Assembly (NCBI RefSeq): GCF_002874965.1 | Contig: NZ_CP025624.1 | Coordinates: forward strand, 3,534,001-3,598,000 | Reading direction: 5' to 3' | Origin: Pseudomonas sp. NC02 | GTDB lineage: Bacteria; Pseudomonadota; Gammaproteobacteria; Pseudomonadales; Pseudomonadaceae | Length of the DNA: 64,000 bases | Shown: positions 55,101 to 64,000 of the stretch, piece after piece | Layout of the letters: every line of letters starts with the position of its first letter | Position numbering within the stretch: position 1 is the stretch's first letter | Notes under the pieces: generated by a model | The model's database searches: none | What the model was told of the DNA's origin: nothing | What the model saw: only the letters and a program-made list of their open reading frames with translations | Position numbers and translations under genes: made by a program

Positions 55101-57612
55101 CGCCGTAGGGAATGCTGCGCCATTGTGCGTCCACCTCGGTGATTGGATAGGCAATCGACCAGATCGCCGCTTCTGTGGCGCCGCCCAGGCTGATCAGTTG
55201 CAGCTCAGGCAACAACGCAGCGATTTCGGCGGGCAGGTTCAGCGGGATCCAGTCGCCGGACAGCAAGGCCAGGCGCAGGCTCTGAGGTGCCGCGGCCGGC
55301 ACGGCTTGCAGGTAATGGGCAAGCATCTGCAACTGCGCGGGCACCGAGTTCCACAGGGTCACACCGTGCTCGCGGGCGCACTCGGCCCAGTGGGACGGGT
55401 CGGCGCGGCGTCCGGCGTCGGGCAACACCAGGGCGCCACCTACGGCCAGCAGGCCGAAGATGTCGTACACCGAGAGGTCGAAGCCCAGGCTGGCCAAGGC
55501 GAGTACCCGGTCTTCGGCGCCGATGGCGAAGCGCTGATTGATATCCACCACCGTGTTGAGGGCCGCCTGGTGACTGATCATCACACCCTTCGGAATCCCG
55601 GTGGAGCCGGAGGTGTAGATCACGTAGGCAAGTTGTTGCGGTGTCACCTGCGGCGCCGGCAGTTCACGTCCGGCACTGGCTGCGGCCTGATCAACGGGTA
55701 TGCACTGGGTCACCTGGGCGGGCCAGGCCACGTCCTCGCTCAACCACGACTGGCTGAGCACCCGGCTGACCTCGGCGTTCTCAAGAATCAACGCGCGCCG
55801 CGCCATCGGCTGATTAGTGTCCAGCGGCAGGTACGCCGCGCCGGCCCGCAAGATCCCGAGTACACCGACCACCTGGTCGATGCCTTTTTCCATGCATACC
55901 GCGACCCGCTCGCCGGGCTGGCAACCGCCATCCAGTAACTGCTCGGCAATCGCCTCGGCACGGGCGGCGAGTTGCGCGTAAGTGAGCTGTCGCGCGCCCT
56001 GGATCAGGGCGACACGTTGGGGTTGCGCCCGGGCCTGGCGAAAGAACGGTTCATGCAGCAAGCCTGGGGGAATCGGCTGCGCCGTCTGGTTGATCAACTC
56101 CCGCACCAGTCGCTGGGGTGCCGGCAGTTCAAGGCAATCGTCCAGGGTCCAGGCCGAAGGCTCCCGCGCCAAGCGCTTGAGCAGACGTTCGAAGGTGTCG
56201 AACATCGCTTCCAGCATGGCCTCATTGAACACGCCCTGGCGAATGTCCCAATTGATGAACAGGCCGTTGTCGCGCTCGCTGACCTGGCAATCAATCAACA
56301 CTTGCGGGGTCTGGCTGATGCCGTGCACCAGTTCTGCGCCGGGCATAAATGCCCCGCCGCCACTTTCGCCACCGGCGCCCAGGGTGCTGGTGAAGGCATA
56401 GGGCATCAAGGCCGCATCACGGCCTTTGCGCCGCGCCAGTTCGCGCAGTACTTCAATGCCGGAACACAGGCGGTGGTCCATGTCTTGCCACAGTCGCTCC
56501 TGCAACTGCTGGCTGCGTTCACCAAAGCTGCCGCCTTGCAGGGTCTGGACTTCCAGCAATTCCACCGAGCTGAAATCCCCCACCAGCCGATCGACCTGCG
56601 GGTGCAGCGACAGGCGATTGAGCAAGGTCAGGCTCAAGCAGAAATGCCCCTTGCGGCTCCAGCGCCCCAGGGTTTCGGCATAGCAGGAAAGAATCGCCGC
56701 CGACGCACCCACGCCGGCCGCCGCTGCATTCAGGCGCAGGGCGTTGAAATCCCGGGCCTCCAGGTTCAGGGCGCGGCGCTCGAAACGCGGTCCGCTGGGA
56801 GCGCCCTGCATGGGCAATTCCGGAGCACCGGGCAGGCTGTCGACCCGCGCCCACCAGTACTGGCGGTCACGCTGGTAACGCGGCTGTTCCCGCAACCGGC
56901 GCTCGCCCAGTACGTAGTCGCGAAAACTGATGGGCGCCGCCGGCGGCAAGGCTTCGCCACGATAGACCTGCTGCAACTCGGCCAACAGCATGCGCACGCT
57001 CTGGTAGTCGCACACCAGCAGATCCACTGAGAGATGCAGGCGCGCATGTTCACGGCCCTGGCTGACGCACAACTCGATCAGCGGCCACTGCTGGGGCGAC
57101 GCCAGGCGAATTTCCATGCGTTCGCGCAGAGCGGCCAGTGCACGGCCGTCGTCTTCGCGCAGGTCATGCCGGGCGATCAGGTAATGCGGCACCTGGGGCA
57201 GGATTTGTTGGTAGCCGTCTTCCAGCACCACCGCCCGCAGCATGTCGTGACGCGCAATCAGATGGTTCCATGCCTGCTCCAGGCGCGCCGGGTCCAGTTC
57301 CCTGAGTTCAAATTCCAGGTAACCGTGGCACGCCACCCCGCCGTAGCTGAATGCCTGGGTGCGGCCCATCAGGTAAGCGGCCTGCACGTCGGTCAGCGGA
57401 AACGGTTCGCTGCGGGCAACCAGGTCGGCCGAGACGGTGGGCATCACCGGTTCCATCAATTGCTGCAACAACGCGTCCTTGTGTTCGCGCAATTGTTGCA
57501 GGCGGCCTTCATCCATCACCCCGGCGGGCGCCCGGTAGCGCAGGCGGCCCTGCTCTTCCCAGAGTTCCACACCCAGTGCTTCGAGGTCCTGTTGCAGTTG
57601 CTGCAGTGTCAT
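52189..57612 (-). CDS. pchF: PchF, NRPS: docking-Cy-A(MT)-PCP-TE
   Basis: An 1807-residue synthetase that adds and cyclises the second cysteine, N-methylates and releases the product. Order: TubC-like docking segment (1-60), heterocyclisation domain with D-LLVC-D-YQ-S (near 195-205), adenylation core YTSGSTGIPKG (near 664), a methyltransferase inserted in the A domain (LEIGAGVGGTS near 1170), the A10 motif NGKVD, carrier domain GGDSL (S near 1446) and thioesterase GYCLGG. The thioesterase nucleophile position is C1584, not Ser. The ATG at 57612 overlaps the pchE stop as ATGA. Confidence 0.94.
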   Translation of the reverse strand: MTLQQLQQDLEALGVELWEEQGRLRYRAPAGVMDEGRLQQLREHKDALLQQLMEPVMPTVSADLVARSEPFPLTDVQAAYLMGRTQAFSYGGVACHGYLEFELRELDPARLEQAWNHLIARHDMLRAVVLEDGYQQILPQVPHYLIARHDLREDDGRALAALRERMEIRLASPQQWPLIELCVSQGREHARLHLSVDLLVCDYQSVRMLLAELQQVYRGEALPPAAPISFRDYVLGERRLREQPRYQRDRQYWWARVDSLPGAPELPMQGAPSGPRFERRALNLEARDFNALRLNAAAAGVGASAAILSCYAETLGRWSRKGHFCLSLTLLNRLSLHPQVDRLVGDFSSVELLEVQTLQGGSFGERSQQLQERLWQDMDHRLCSGIEVLRELARRKGRDAALMPYAFTSTLGAGGESGGGAFMPGAELVHGISQTPQVLIDCQVSERDNGLFINWDIRQGVFNEAMLEAMFDTFERLLKRLAREPSAWTLDDCLELPAPQRLVRELINQTAQPIPPGLLHEPFFRQARAQPQRVALIQGARQLTYAQLAARAEAIAEQLLDGGCQPGERVAVCMEKGIDQVVGVLGILRAGAAYLPLDTNQPMARRALILENAEVSRVLSQSWLSEDVAWPAQVTQCIPVDQAAASAGRELPAPQVTPQQLAYVIYTSGSTGIPKGVMISHQAALNTVVDINQRFAIGAEDRVLALASLGFDLSVYDIFGLLAVGGALVLPDAGRRADPSHWAECAREHGVTLWNSVPAQLQMLAHYLQAVPAAAPQSLRLALLSGDWIPLNLPAEIAALLPELQLISLGGATEAAIWSIAYPITEVDAQWRSIPYGAPLANQRFMVLDEQGRDRPQGVAGELFIAGTGLAMGYLGDAEKTAERFIEHAHSGERLYRTGDLGRYLESGLIEFLGREDFQVKVRGHRIELAEVESALLSHPHVESAVVVAAGEGAFERRLQACVRGTLRDTPLPWPTRLAPNALAAANGVKGQLTEALITQMSDCVERAALLSMGLALQRPGLFDQPGVEHDLAQIMSLCEVAPRNERLIRRWLQALHREQLVDRNPGTGAYSSLRVSGAEYRQLWQRIEALEPSVGWGGEVLRYLRESQEQLPALMSDRLDPLHLLFPEGRTDTAEGAYRKNLISQYLNQAVCAAVQEIAALQPAGWRLQLLEIGAGVGGTSADLIPALDGLAVDYQFTDLSQFFLNEAREHFVEFPWVSYGLFDLNLDHWAQGIAANSLDVILCANVLHNSRHASQVLARLREMLAPGGWLIFIEATRDTYQIMASMEFKEGLTAFEDFRAEQDTTFIRREQWQQLLQEAGAQTPLCMPAADDAMSQIGQHLFITRFKTERQTLEPEALRAHLGQRLPDYMVPTEWRVLDEMPLTVNGKVDRQALANLGMAQATQQANSGAAPLDALERSIAEVWQTLLRVPSVGREQGFFELGGDSLLVAQVVGRLRESLPQARNVPWGDLLRQLINQPTVAALADYLRGQGSESLSPLVRIREEAQGPARIFVHDGSGTLAPYRALFAALGEEAPLEGLVLNDVPGYLALAPATAIRELAERYADTLHAEGRRQVSIVGYCLGGLLATELASCLAARDIEVLQLTVISSYRVPFMIEDDLLAEYVFARVMQADPHTLGYPVDEQAMERAIAKVLRQTPGRVPQGALLALQDEPDCATALACLRALASKSADERLQVIADAMRHAGSQLSDLDWLREQLQVLRHSLAAVALHQATPYDGDMVFIRQCGEVQVLPGMHRDMSQYWQALCLGELQVVDVPGDHFSCMQSPQVEAVARAFERLAQVAA

Positions 57613-60600
57613 AGCGCACCCTCCACCATTGCGTTCCGGTTGACGTGGTCCTGTTCTCGTCGGGCGACAAGCCATTGGGCCTGGCGGGCGACGGTGGCCG
57701 CGTTGAAAAAGTCCTTCAGCGACAGTTCGACGTCGAACTGTCGGGCGATACGTTCGATCAGGCGAGCGGCCAACAGACTGTTGCCGCCGAGGGCGAAAAA
57801 GCCCTGGTTGCGTCCCACCAGGGGAATGTCGAGCAATTCGCGCCAGAGCCCGGCCAACAGTTGTTCGGCTTCGCCTTGAGGCGCGTCTTCATGCTCGGGT
57901 CTGGCGCCCTGGCGTTGCTCCTGCACCAGCCACAGCAGTGCGGCGCGGTCGACCTTGCCGTTGGCGCTCAGGGGCAGTTCGGTGAGGTTCAGCCAGTGGT
58001 CCGGCAACATGTGTTCCGGCAACCATTGGCAGAGCCACTGGCGCATGGCTTCGGCATCCGGCAGCGCGTCGCCCATCAGGGTTGCTGCCAACTGCGGGTT
58101 GGCCCCGGGCAACACCAGGGTGACGGCACGACTGACGGCCGGATGGCGTTCCAGGGCCACGTCGATCTCACTGAGTTCGATGCGGAAGCCACGGACCTTG
58201 ACCTGCTGGTCCATACGCCCGAGAAATTCGAGGCTGCCGTCGGGCCAATAACGGCCCTGATCGCCGGTGCGGTACCAGCGTTGCCCGGCGTGCTCGACGA
58301 AGCGTTGGGCGCTGAGATGCGGCAGGCCACGATAGCCCTGGGCAACCCCGGCGCCGCCGATCCACAACTCCCCCGCCACCCAGTCCGGGCAATCGCGGCC
58401 CTGGCTGTCGACGACTCGAAAGCTTTGGTTATCCAGGGGTTTGCCGTAGGGAATCGAGAGCCAGTGAGCCGGCACTTCGTCGACGTCCTGGACGTTGGAC
58501 CAGATGGCCGCTTCAGTGGCGCCGCCGAGAGCGGCGAACCGGGCGCTTTCGCCGGCTGCCAATCGCAGGCGGCGTGGCAGGTCCAGCCCGACCCAGTCAC
58601 CCGAGACCATCGCCAGGCGTAATCCGCTCAGGGCATTCGGCTCGCGGGCCTTGAGGGTCAGCATGTCGAGCAACGCCGGTACCGAGTTCCACAGGGTCAC
58701 GCGCTGCTGGCGGATCAGCCGCAACCATTCGGACGGCTCCTTGCGCCGCGCATCCGCTGGCAGCACCACGGCGCCACCGACACTCAGCAGGCCAAACAGG
58801 TCGTACACCGACAGGTCGAAATCGAGGGCGGAAACCCCGAGCACACGGTCATCCGCGCCCACCTGATAACGCCGGTTGATCGCGGCGACGGTGTTCAGCG
58901 CCGCCTGGTGGGAAACCTCGACGCCCTTGGGTTCGCCGGTAGTGCCAGAGGTAAAAATCACATAGGCCAGTGCGTCCGGCGCCACCTCGATCGGTTGTTT
59001 CAGGGCCCTGGCCGAACGCGCCTGGGCCAGGTCCACCACTTGCAAGTCCGCCAGCCATACACCGCGATCACGGTGGGCCGTATCGGTGATCACCACCTTG
59101 GCTCCGGCGCGTTGATAGATCATGTCGCGACGGGCTGCCGGCTGTTCGATACCCACCGGCACATACACCGCGCCCGCCGCCAATATGCCGAGCACCGCAA
59201 CGATTTGCGCCTGGCCTTTGGGCAAGGTGATCGCCACCGTATCACCCGGTTCAATCCCCCACTGGCGCAGGGCACCTGCCACTTGCAGGGCCTGGGCCGC
59301 CAGCTCGGCGTAACTCAACTCAGCGTCCTCGGTGATCAATGCCACCCGCTGCGGGTGCACCTGCGCCTGTTGGAAAAAGCCATCGTGCAGCAAGCCTTTG
59401 TCATAGGCCCAGGGCGTGTGGTTGACCGCTGCACGGACCTCTTGCTGGCCTTGGGGCAACGGCAGCGGCGCGGGTTGGCGCCAGTCACCGGTACACAGCC
59501 ACGCCAGCAGGTCGCCATAGGCGGTGAACATTTCGTCCAGCAGGCCTTCGGGGAACAGCGCATCTACCCCGTCCCAGTTGAGCAACAGGCCATCGGGCAG
59601 CGGATAGCTCTGGTGGTCAAGCCACACTTGGGGCGTTTGCGACAAGGCCCAGCCCGGTTCGCCCAGGTGCTGCCGGCAAGTGGCGTCGACAAACGCTTCG
59701 CCAAGGTTGCAGGCAAACACTACGGGGGCGCCGCCTTGCCGGGTGCGGGACAACTCACGCAGCACTTCCACACCAGGCCAGGCGCTGTGGGCGATGTCGC
59801 GGTGCAGTTGGCGTTGCAGGACTTGCGCCTGCTGCGCGAAAGAACCCGCCTGGCGCTGGTCGATCTCCAGCAGCACCAGGTTGGAAAAATCCGCCAGCAG
59901 ATGCGGGACGCAGGGGTGCAGCTCCTGGCGGTTGAACAGCGGCACGTTCAACAGGAAATGCTGGCTGGCGCTCCAGCGGCCCAGCACTTGGGTATAGGCG
60001 CAGCACAGCACGCTGGCCAGGGTCAGGCCGTGTTGGCGGGCCTGGTCTTCCAGGGCTCGCAACTGCGCGCGGCCGAGGCGCATCGCCAGGCGACGAAAAC
60101 GCGGCGGGCCGAGGGATTGCGGCTCGTGTGCCAAGGGGAGTTGCGGGCCGTCGGGCAGGTCATCCAGACGTTGCAGCCAGTAGTCCCGCGCGCCGGCATC
60201 GCTGGTTCGGGTGGCGCCCAGGTAGTGGGCAAAATCCCATTCCAGACGTGGCAGCTGCGCCTCTTGCCCGCTGTAGATCAGCGCCAGATCCCGCAGCAGT
60301 ACGCTGATACTCAGGACGTCCGCCACCAGCAAATCGATGTTCAGGTGCACCCGGCTGCGGCCGTCGGGCAAGCGGCTGAGTTGCACATCAAACACCTCGC
60401 CCTGGCGCACATCCAGGCAGCGGTGGGCCAGGCGCTCACGCAAGGCCAACTCATCCGGCCGTTCATGCACGGTCAACCCAGGCCACGGGCTGGTCGGCAG
60501 CACGCGCTGGCAAGTGGCGTTCGGGAAACAGGCGCGCAGCATGGGATGGCGGTGAGTCAGGCGCATCACCGCGCTTTCCAGGCGTTGAGCGTCGACCTGA

Positions 60601-61016
60601 TACCCGTCCAGCTCCTGATACAGGTGACAGCCAACGCCCCCCAGCGGCATGGCCGGGTCGCGACCAAACCAATAAGCCTGCTGCAACGGTGTGAGGGCGA
60701 AATCGTTGTCGGCGGCGACGGGCTTGAGGTGCGTCGCCTGCCCGCGACGGCGGTCGATCAGCAACCACCAGGCCTCAAGGGTCGGCTGCTCAATCAGTTC
60801 GGCAAAGCTCACCTGCACACCTTCGCGGGCGAGCAAGGCCGGCAGGCGCATCATGCTCACCGAGTCCAGGCCCTGCTCGATCAGCGAGGCATCGGGCTCC
60901 AGGTCCTGGGGGGCATAGTCGAGCAACTGCGCGACACCGGCGCACAGCGCCTCGGGGCTGTGTGCGAGGCCGCCGGGTGCAGGATGAACGCATGCCAGTG
61001 ATGGGTTATCGGTCAT
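57609..61016 (-). CDS. pchE: PchE, NRPS: ArCP-Cy-A-PCP
   Basis: An 1135-residue synthetase that loads salicylate (aryl carrier GLDSVS, S52), condenses and cyclises the first cysteine (Cy motif D-LLVA-D-VL-S near 227), activates cysteine (FTSGTTGEPKG near 685) and carries it on a PCP (GGNSLL near 1074). From A8 to A10 the spacing is ordinary, so the epimerase-like insertion of P. aeruginosa PchE (about 1438 residues) is missing, as expected for enantio-pyochelin. The start overlaps the pchI end by 11 bases. Confidence 0.94.
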   Translation of the reverse strand: MTDNPSLACVHPAPGGLAHSPEALCAGVAQLLDYAPQDLEPDASLIEQGLDSVSMMRLPALLAREGVQVSFAELIEQPTLEAWWLLIDRRRGQATHLKPVAADNDFALTPLQQAYWFGRDPAMPLGGVGCHLYQELDGYQVDAQRLESAVMRLTHRHPMLRACFPNATCQRVLPTSPWPGLTVHERPDELALRERLAHRCLDVRQGEVFDVQLSRLPDGRSRVHLNIDLLVADVLSISVLLRDLALIYSGQEAQLPRLEWDFAHYLGATRTSDAGARDYWLQRLDDLPDGPQLPLAHEPQSLGPPRFRRLAMRLGRAQLRALEDQARQHGLTLASVLCCAYTQVLGRWSASQHFLLNVPLFNRQELHPCVPHLLADFSNLVLLEIDQRQAGSFAQQAQVLQRQLHRDIAHSAWPGVEVLRELSRTRQGGAPVVFACNLGEAFVDATCRQHLGEPGWALSQTPQVWLDHQSYPLPDGLLLNWDGVDALFPEGLLDEMFTAYGDLLAWLCTGDWRQPAPLPLPQGQQEVRAAVNHTPWAYDKGLLHDGFFQQAQVHPQRVALITEDAELSYAELAAQALQVAGALRQWGIEPGDTVAITLPKGQAQIVAVLGILAAGAVYVPVGIEQPAARRDMIYQRAGAKVVITDTAHRDRGVWLADLQVVDLAQARSARALKQPIEVAPDALAYVIFTSGTTGEPKGVEVSHQAALNTVAAINRRYQVGADDRVLGVSALDFDLSVYDLFGLLSVGGAVVLPADARRKEPSEWLRLIRQQRVTLWNSVPALLDMLTLKAREPNALSGLRLAMVSGDWVGLDLPRRLRLAAGESARFAALGGATEAAIWSNVQDVDEVPAHWLSIPYGKPLDNQSFRVVDSQGRDCPDWVAGELWIGGAGVAQGYRGLPHLSAQRFVEHAGQRWYRTGDQGRYWPDGSLEFLGRMDQQVKVRGFRIELSEIDVALERHPAVSRAVTLVLPGANPQLAATLMGDALPDAEAMRQWLCQWLPEHMLPDHWLNLTELPLSANGKVDRAALLWLVQEQRQGARPEHEDAPQGEAEQLLAGLWRELLDIPLVGRNQGFFALGGNSLLAARLIERIARQFDVELSLKDFFNAATVARQAQWLVARREQDHVNRNAMVEGAL

Positions 61017-62763
61017 GGGGGACGGTCCTTTGGGGAACGGTAGGGTCTGGGCGCAAGCGCCAGCGATTGATCGCTTCGCGCTCGTGGAACAACTCGCGGT
61101 AACGGCCGGGCGTGGCCATCAACGCGTCATGGCGGCCGACCTGGGCCAACTGGCCGTGGTCGAGCAGCAGAATCTGGTCGGCATGGGGCGCCAAGGTCGG
61201 TTTGTGGGTGACCAGCACCACCGTGTGCCGGCGGGCCAGTTGCAACAGGGTCCGATTGACCCGCGCCTCGCTGATGGCATCGAGGGCGGCGGTCGGCTCG
61301 TCCAGCAGGATCAGCGACGCGTCCTTGAGCAACACCCGCGACAACGCCAGGCATTGGCGCTCGCCGCCGGACAGGCTGACGCCCTGCTCGCCCAGCACGG
61401 TGTGCCAGCCCTGGGGCAGGCGCTCGGCGAGGCGGTCGAGGCCGGTGGCGCGGGCGGCGTGCTGCCATTGCTCTTCGCTGGCGTCGGGGCGGCCCAGCAG
61501 CAGGTTGTCCAGCAGGCTGCCCGGCAACAGCGGGCTGTCCTGGAACATCAAGGCGACCTGGGTATCTCGGGCCAGGGCCGACAGTTGCCGCAGGTCGACA
61601 CCGCCGAGGTGAATCGCGCCACTGCTTACATCGCTGAAGCGCGCCAGCAGGCGCAACAGGCTGGACTTGCCGGAGCCGGACGCCCCCACCACCAGGTTCA
61701 GCGAACGCTCCTGCAACGTGAAGTCGATGCCTTGCAAGATCGCCTGGCCCTGGCGGACCAGTCCTACGTCCCGCACTTGCACGTCGTAACCCAGGGCAGG
61801 TTGGGGTTCGAGAGGCTCAGGCAACCCCGGCATCTGCAGCAGGTGGCGCAGGCGATTCAAGCCGTGGCGGGTCTGGCGCAACGTGGTACCGAGGTTGACC
61901 AGCGCGCCCATTGGCTCCACCAGGCAGGTGGCGAGAATCGCCAGCGCCAGGAACTTCGCCGCATCGAGGGTGCCACCCAATACGGCATACAGGCCGCATA
62001 ACAGGATGGCGCTGTAGCCGGCCTGCAACACCACCGCCAAACCCAGCGCGGCGGGAAAAGTGCGCCAGTGGGCGTGACGCTGTGCCTGTTGCTGCTGGGC
62101 CAGGGCCTCGGTGAGCAGGTCGAAACCTTGCTCGGTGCGCCCGCTGGAGCGCAGCAACGGTTGCTGGCGCAGAAACTCCATCACCCGGGCCGCCGCTTCA
62201 TTGGCTGCGGCTTCGCTCAGTGCTTCAGCTTGCCCGCCCCAGCGCACGCCCCAGTGGTACACCAGCACCAGCAACGGCAACGCGGCCAGTGCCGCCAACG
62301 CCATGGAGCGGTCGTAGAAAAACAGCGCCAGCAGGAGTGCCAAAGGCGTCAACAGCGCATTGGCCATTGGCTGCAAAAGGTGCGCCGGGGTGCTCATGAT
62401 TTGCAGCACGGTGTGAGTCACCAGGCGATTCAGTTCAGCGCTGCGCCGCTCCACAAACCATTCCAGCGGCAGTTGCACCAGCTTGTCACCAATGCGTCGG
62501 TTCAACGCCTGGGCTGCTTCGGCACCGGCGCGATAGCCCGCCAGCTGGGCATACCGGCGCAGCCAGAGGCACAACAAGGCCATGCCGGTGAAACCGATGG
62601 CCCAGGCCCAAGGCGTGGTGTTGCCGAACCACTGGGCAAAGGCCATCGGCAACAACGCCAACGCTGCGCCCTGGGCCAACGCACTCAACGCCATCGCCAT
62701 CAGCGCACGCCGCAACAAGCCGGCTTCACGGGGTTGCAGGCTGCGTAACAGCGCGCGAATCAT
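61006..62763 (-). CDS. pchI: PchI, ABC exporter-type half transporter
   Basis: A 585-residue half transporter: six-helix membrane domain (residues about 1-310), then an ATPase with Walker A GASGSGKSS, signature LSGGERQ and Walker B LILLDEP. It pairs with PchH. Such IrtAB/YbtPQ-like pairs in siderophore clusters have an exporter fold, yet several take part in import of the iron complex. The ATG overlaps the pchH stop as ATGA. Confidence 0.92.
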   Translation of the reverse strand: MIRALLRSLQPREAGLLRRALMAMALSALAQGAALALLPMAFAQWFGNTTPWAWAIGFTGMALLCLWLRRYAQLAGYRAGAEAAQALNRRIGDKLVQLPLEWFVERRSAELNRLVTHTVLQIMSTPAHLLQPMANALLTPLALLLALFFYDRSMALAALAALPLLVLVYHWGVRWGGQAEALSEAAANEAAARVMEFLRQQPLLRSSGRTEQGFDLLTEALAQQQQAQRHAHWRTFPAALGLAVVLQAGYSAILLCGLYAVLGGTLDAAKFLALAILATCLVEPMGALVNLGTTLRQTRHGLNRLRHLLQMPGLPEPLEPQPALGYDVQVRDVGLVRQGQAILQGIDFTLQERSLNLVVGASGSGKSSLLRLLARFSDVSSGAIHLGGVDLRQLSALARDTQVALMFQDSPLLPGSLLDNLLLGRPDASEEQWQHAARATGLDRLAERLPQGWHTVLGEQGVSLSGGERQCLALSRVLLKDASLILLDEPTAALDAISEARVNRTLLQLARRHTVVLVTHKPTLAPHADQILLLDHGQLAQVGRHDALMATPGRYRELFHEREAINRWRLRPDPTVPQRTVPHDR

Positions 62764-64000
62764 GCCCGTGCCCTCTTCAGTGCGGCCGCCGAAAACTGCT
62801 CAGCGGCCCACAGCCCGGCGTAAGTGCCCTGCTGGTCCAGCAAGCCGTGATGCGTACCGCGCTCGACAATCCGCCCGCCTTGCAGCACGACGATCTGGTC
62901 GGCGTCCTGGATGCTGCTCAAGCGGTGGGCGATTACCAGCACCGTGCGGGCACGGGCCAGGCGAGACAGCGCCTGCTGGATCGCGGCTTCGGATTCAGGA
63001 TCACTGGCGGCGGTGGCTTCATCGAGAATCAGGATCGGCGCTTCACTGAGCATCGCCCGGGCAATGCCCAGGCGTTGCACTTCACCGCCGGACAGTTGCA
63101 CGCCGGCTCCGAGGACGGTGTGATACCCCTGGGGCAGCGCGAGGATGCGCTGGTGAATCTGCGCGGCCCGGGCGGCGGCTTCCACCTCGATTTGCGTGGC
63201 GTCGGGGCGCGCCAGGCGCAGGTTGTCGAGGACGCTGGTGCGCAGCAGGCGCACATCCTGGAACACAAAGGCGACCTGGCGATACAAGGTGGCGCTGTGC
63301 ATGTCCCGCAGGTCGACGTCGCCGATGCGGATCGCCCCGGCACTCACATCGGCAAAGCGCGCAAGCAAAGTGGCCAGGGTGGATTTGCCGGCGCCCGAGT
63401 CGCCCACCAATGCGGTCAGCGTGCCGGGCGGTAGATCCAGGTCAATGTCATGCAGCACCTGCGTGCCGTCGGGGTAGCGAAAGTCCACGCCTTCAAAGCT
63501 CACCTGGCGGCCCTTGGGCTCGCGGGATTCGCGAGGTTGCGTCAACGTCGCGCTGTTGAGCACGGTGGCGATACGGCTGGCGGCCATGCGGCCCTGCACC
63601 AGTGCATCCGCACCATGCCCGACGGCCGCGACCGGCGCTGCCAGGGCCGGCCCCAGCAGCAGGAACGGCAGCAGTTGCACCGGCATCAGCCAACCGCCAG
63701 CCACCAGCGACGCACCGCCCAACAGCACCAGGGCCAGCACCAGCAACGGCGAAAGCAGCACCTCGACACTCGCCCCAAGCCCGGCCCAGCGTTGGGCCCA
63801 GCAGGAAAAGAAACTGGCGAAACGTTCCACCGCACCGAAGAACTTTGACTGCACCCGATCGGCCCGGCCGAATGACTTGACCATGGCGATGCTCTGCACA
63901 AACTGCTGGGTGGCCAGGGACAGGTTGCCCAGCGCGGCGCCCAGTGCCTTCTGGTCATCCCGATAAGCCTGGGAGCGCAAGGCTCGCAGTCGCCACAGCG
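62760..64000 (-). CDS. pchH: PchH, ABC exporter-type half transporter (cut by window edge)
   Basis: 413 codons are open to the window edge, with no start visible. The end of the membrane domain (RSQAYRDDQKALGAALGN onward) is followed by a complete ATPase: Walker A GDSGAGKST, signature LSGGEVQ and Walker B ILILDEA. It is the partner of PchI. The gene order pchH-I-E-F-K-C-B-A matches P. protegens, where pchD would lie next, outside the window. Confidence 0.9.
   Translation of the reverse strand, partial: LWRLRALRSQAYRDDQKALGAALGNLSLATQQFVQSIAMVKSFGRADRVQSKFFGAVERFASFFSCWAQRWAGLGASVEVLLSPLLVLALVLLGGASLVAGGWLMPVQLLPFLLLGPALAAPVAAVGHGADALVQGRMAASRIATVLNSATLTQPRESREPKGRQVSFEGVDFRYPDGTQVLHDIDLDLPPGTLTALVGDSGAGKSTLATLLARFADVSAGAIRIGDVDLRDMHSATLYRQVAFVFQDVRLLRTSVLDNLRLARPDATQIEVEAAARAAQIHQRILALPQGYHTVLGAGVQLSGGEVQRLGIARAMLSEAPILILDEATAASDPESEAAIQQALSRLARARTVLVIAHRLSSIQDADQIVVLQGGRIVERGTHHGLLDQQGTYAGLWAAEQFSAAALKRARA

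Noticed and set aside
58908..61001. Open frame of 697 codons on the plus strand
   Set aside because: Opposite pchE, whose carrier, Cy and A motifs are intact; shadow composition.

Overview
The window is a stretch of a Pseudomonas chromosome, most likely from the P. fluorescens group. The evidence is the GC-rich coding style, close recognisable matches to MexS, MexT and MexEF-OprN, a benABCD-benK-benF cluster, REP-type palindromes, and a siderophore cluster whose gene order (pchH-I-E-F-K-C-B-A) and PchK reductase fit enantio-pyochelin rather than P. aeruginosa pyochelin. No tRNA, rRNA, CRISPR array, phage or transposase gene was seen.

Layout. 1-6.4 kb: the 5' end of an unrecognised gene, a pirin, phosphoglucomutase, then a MocR-type regulator behind an unrecognised 473-residue protein. 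6.4-8.6 kb: divergent mexS and mexT. 8.7-14 kb: an AaeXAB-like aromatic-acid efflux operon (DUF1656, HlyD, FUSC, small secreted protein) with a divergent AraC regulator, then a LysR regulator and a DUF2790 protein. 14-21.4 kb: benzoate uptake and oxidation (benF, benK, benDCBA, benR). 21.5-27.1 kb: a DHA2 drug exporter, then an operon with a solute-binding protein, a fused permease-ATPase, a GntR regulator and a DUF1989 enzyme. 27.1-31.6 kb: a ribose-type sugar ABC importer. 31.9-38.8 kb: a cupin, a small secreted protein and mexE-mexF-oprN. 38.9-39.7 kb: a gene-free palindrome of about 820 bp. 39.7-44.2 kb: an AspT-type exchanger, glutamate decarboxylase and an AraC regulator. 44.2-64 kb: iron acquisition, with efeUOB-efeM and then the convergent enantio-pyochelin operon, which runs off the right edge.

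How the parts work together. MexS and MexT normally control mexEF-oprN. Here the regulator pair lies about 24 kb from the pump, and MexT-box-like sequences are visible at both places. In the ben cluster BenF and BenK admit benzoate, BenABC dihydroxylate it and BenD makes catechol. A two-half-site BenR operator lies in front of benA, and A-rich Crc/Hfq-type motifs precede benR, benA, benK and benF. Glutamate decarboxylase and the AspT exchanger look like a proton-consuming decarboxylation and antiport pair. The efe genes sit behind a good Fur-box match. In the pch operon almost every gene overlaps the next by a few bases, which suggests tight translational coupling.

The most unusual feature is the palindrome at 38912-39731. 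Its two arms are diverged inverted copies. Each arm carries the same series of small hairpins, and the stems differ between arms by paired compensatory changes. A REP doublet sits at the apex.
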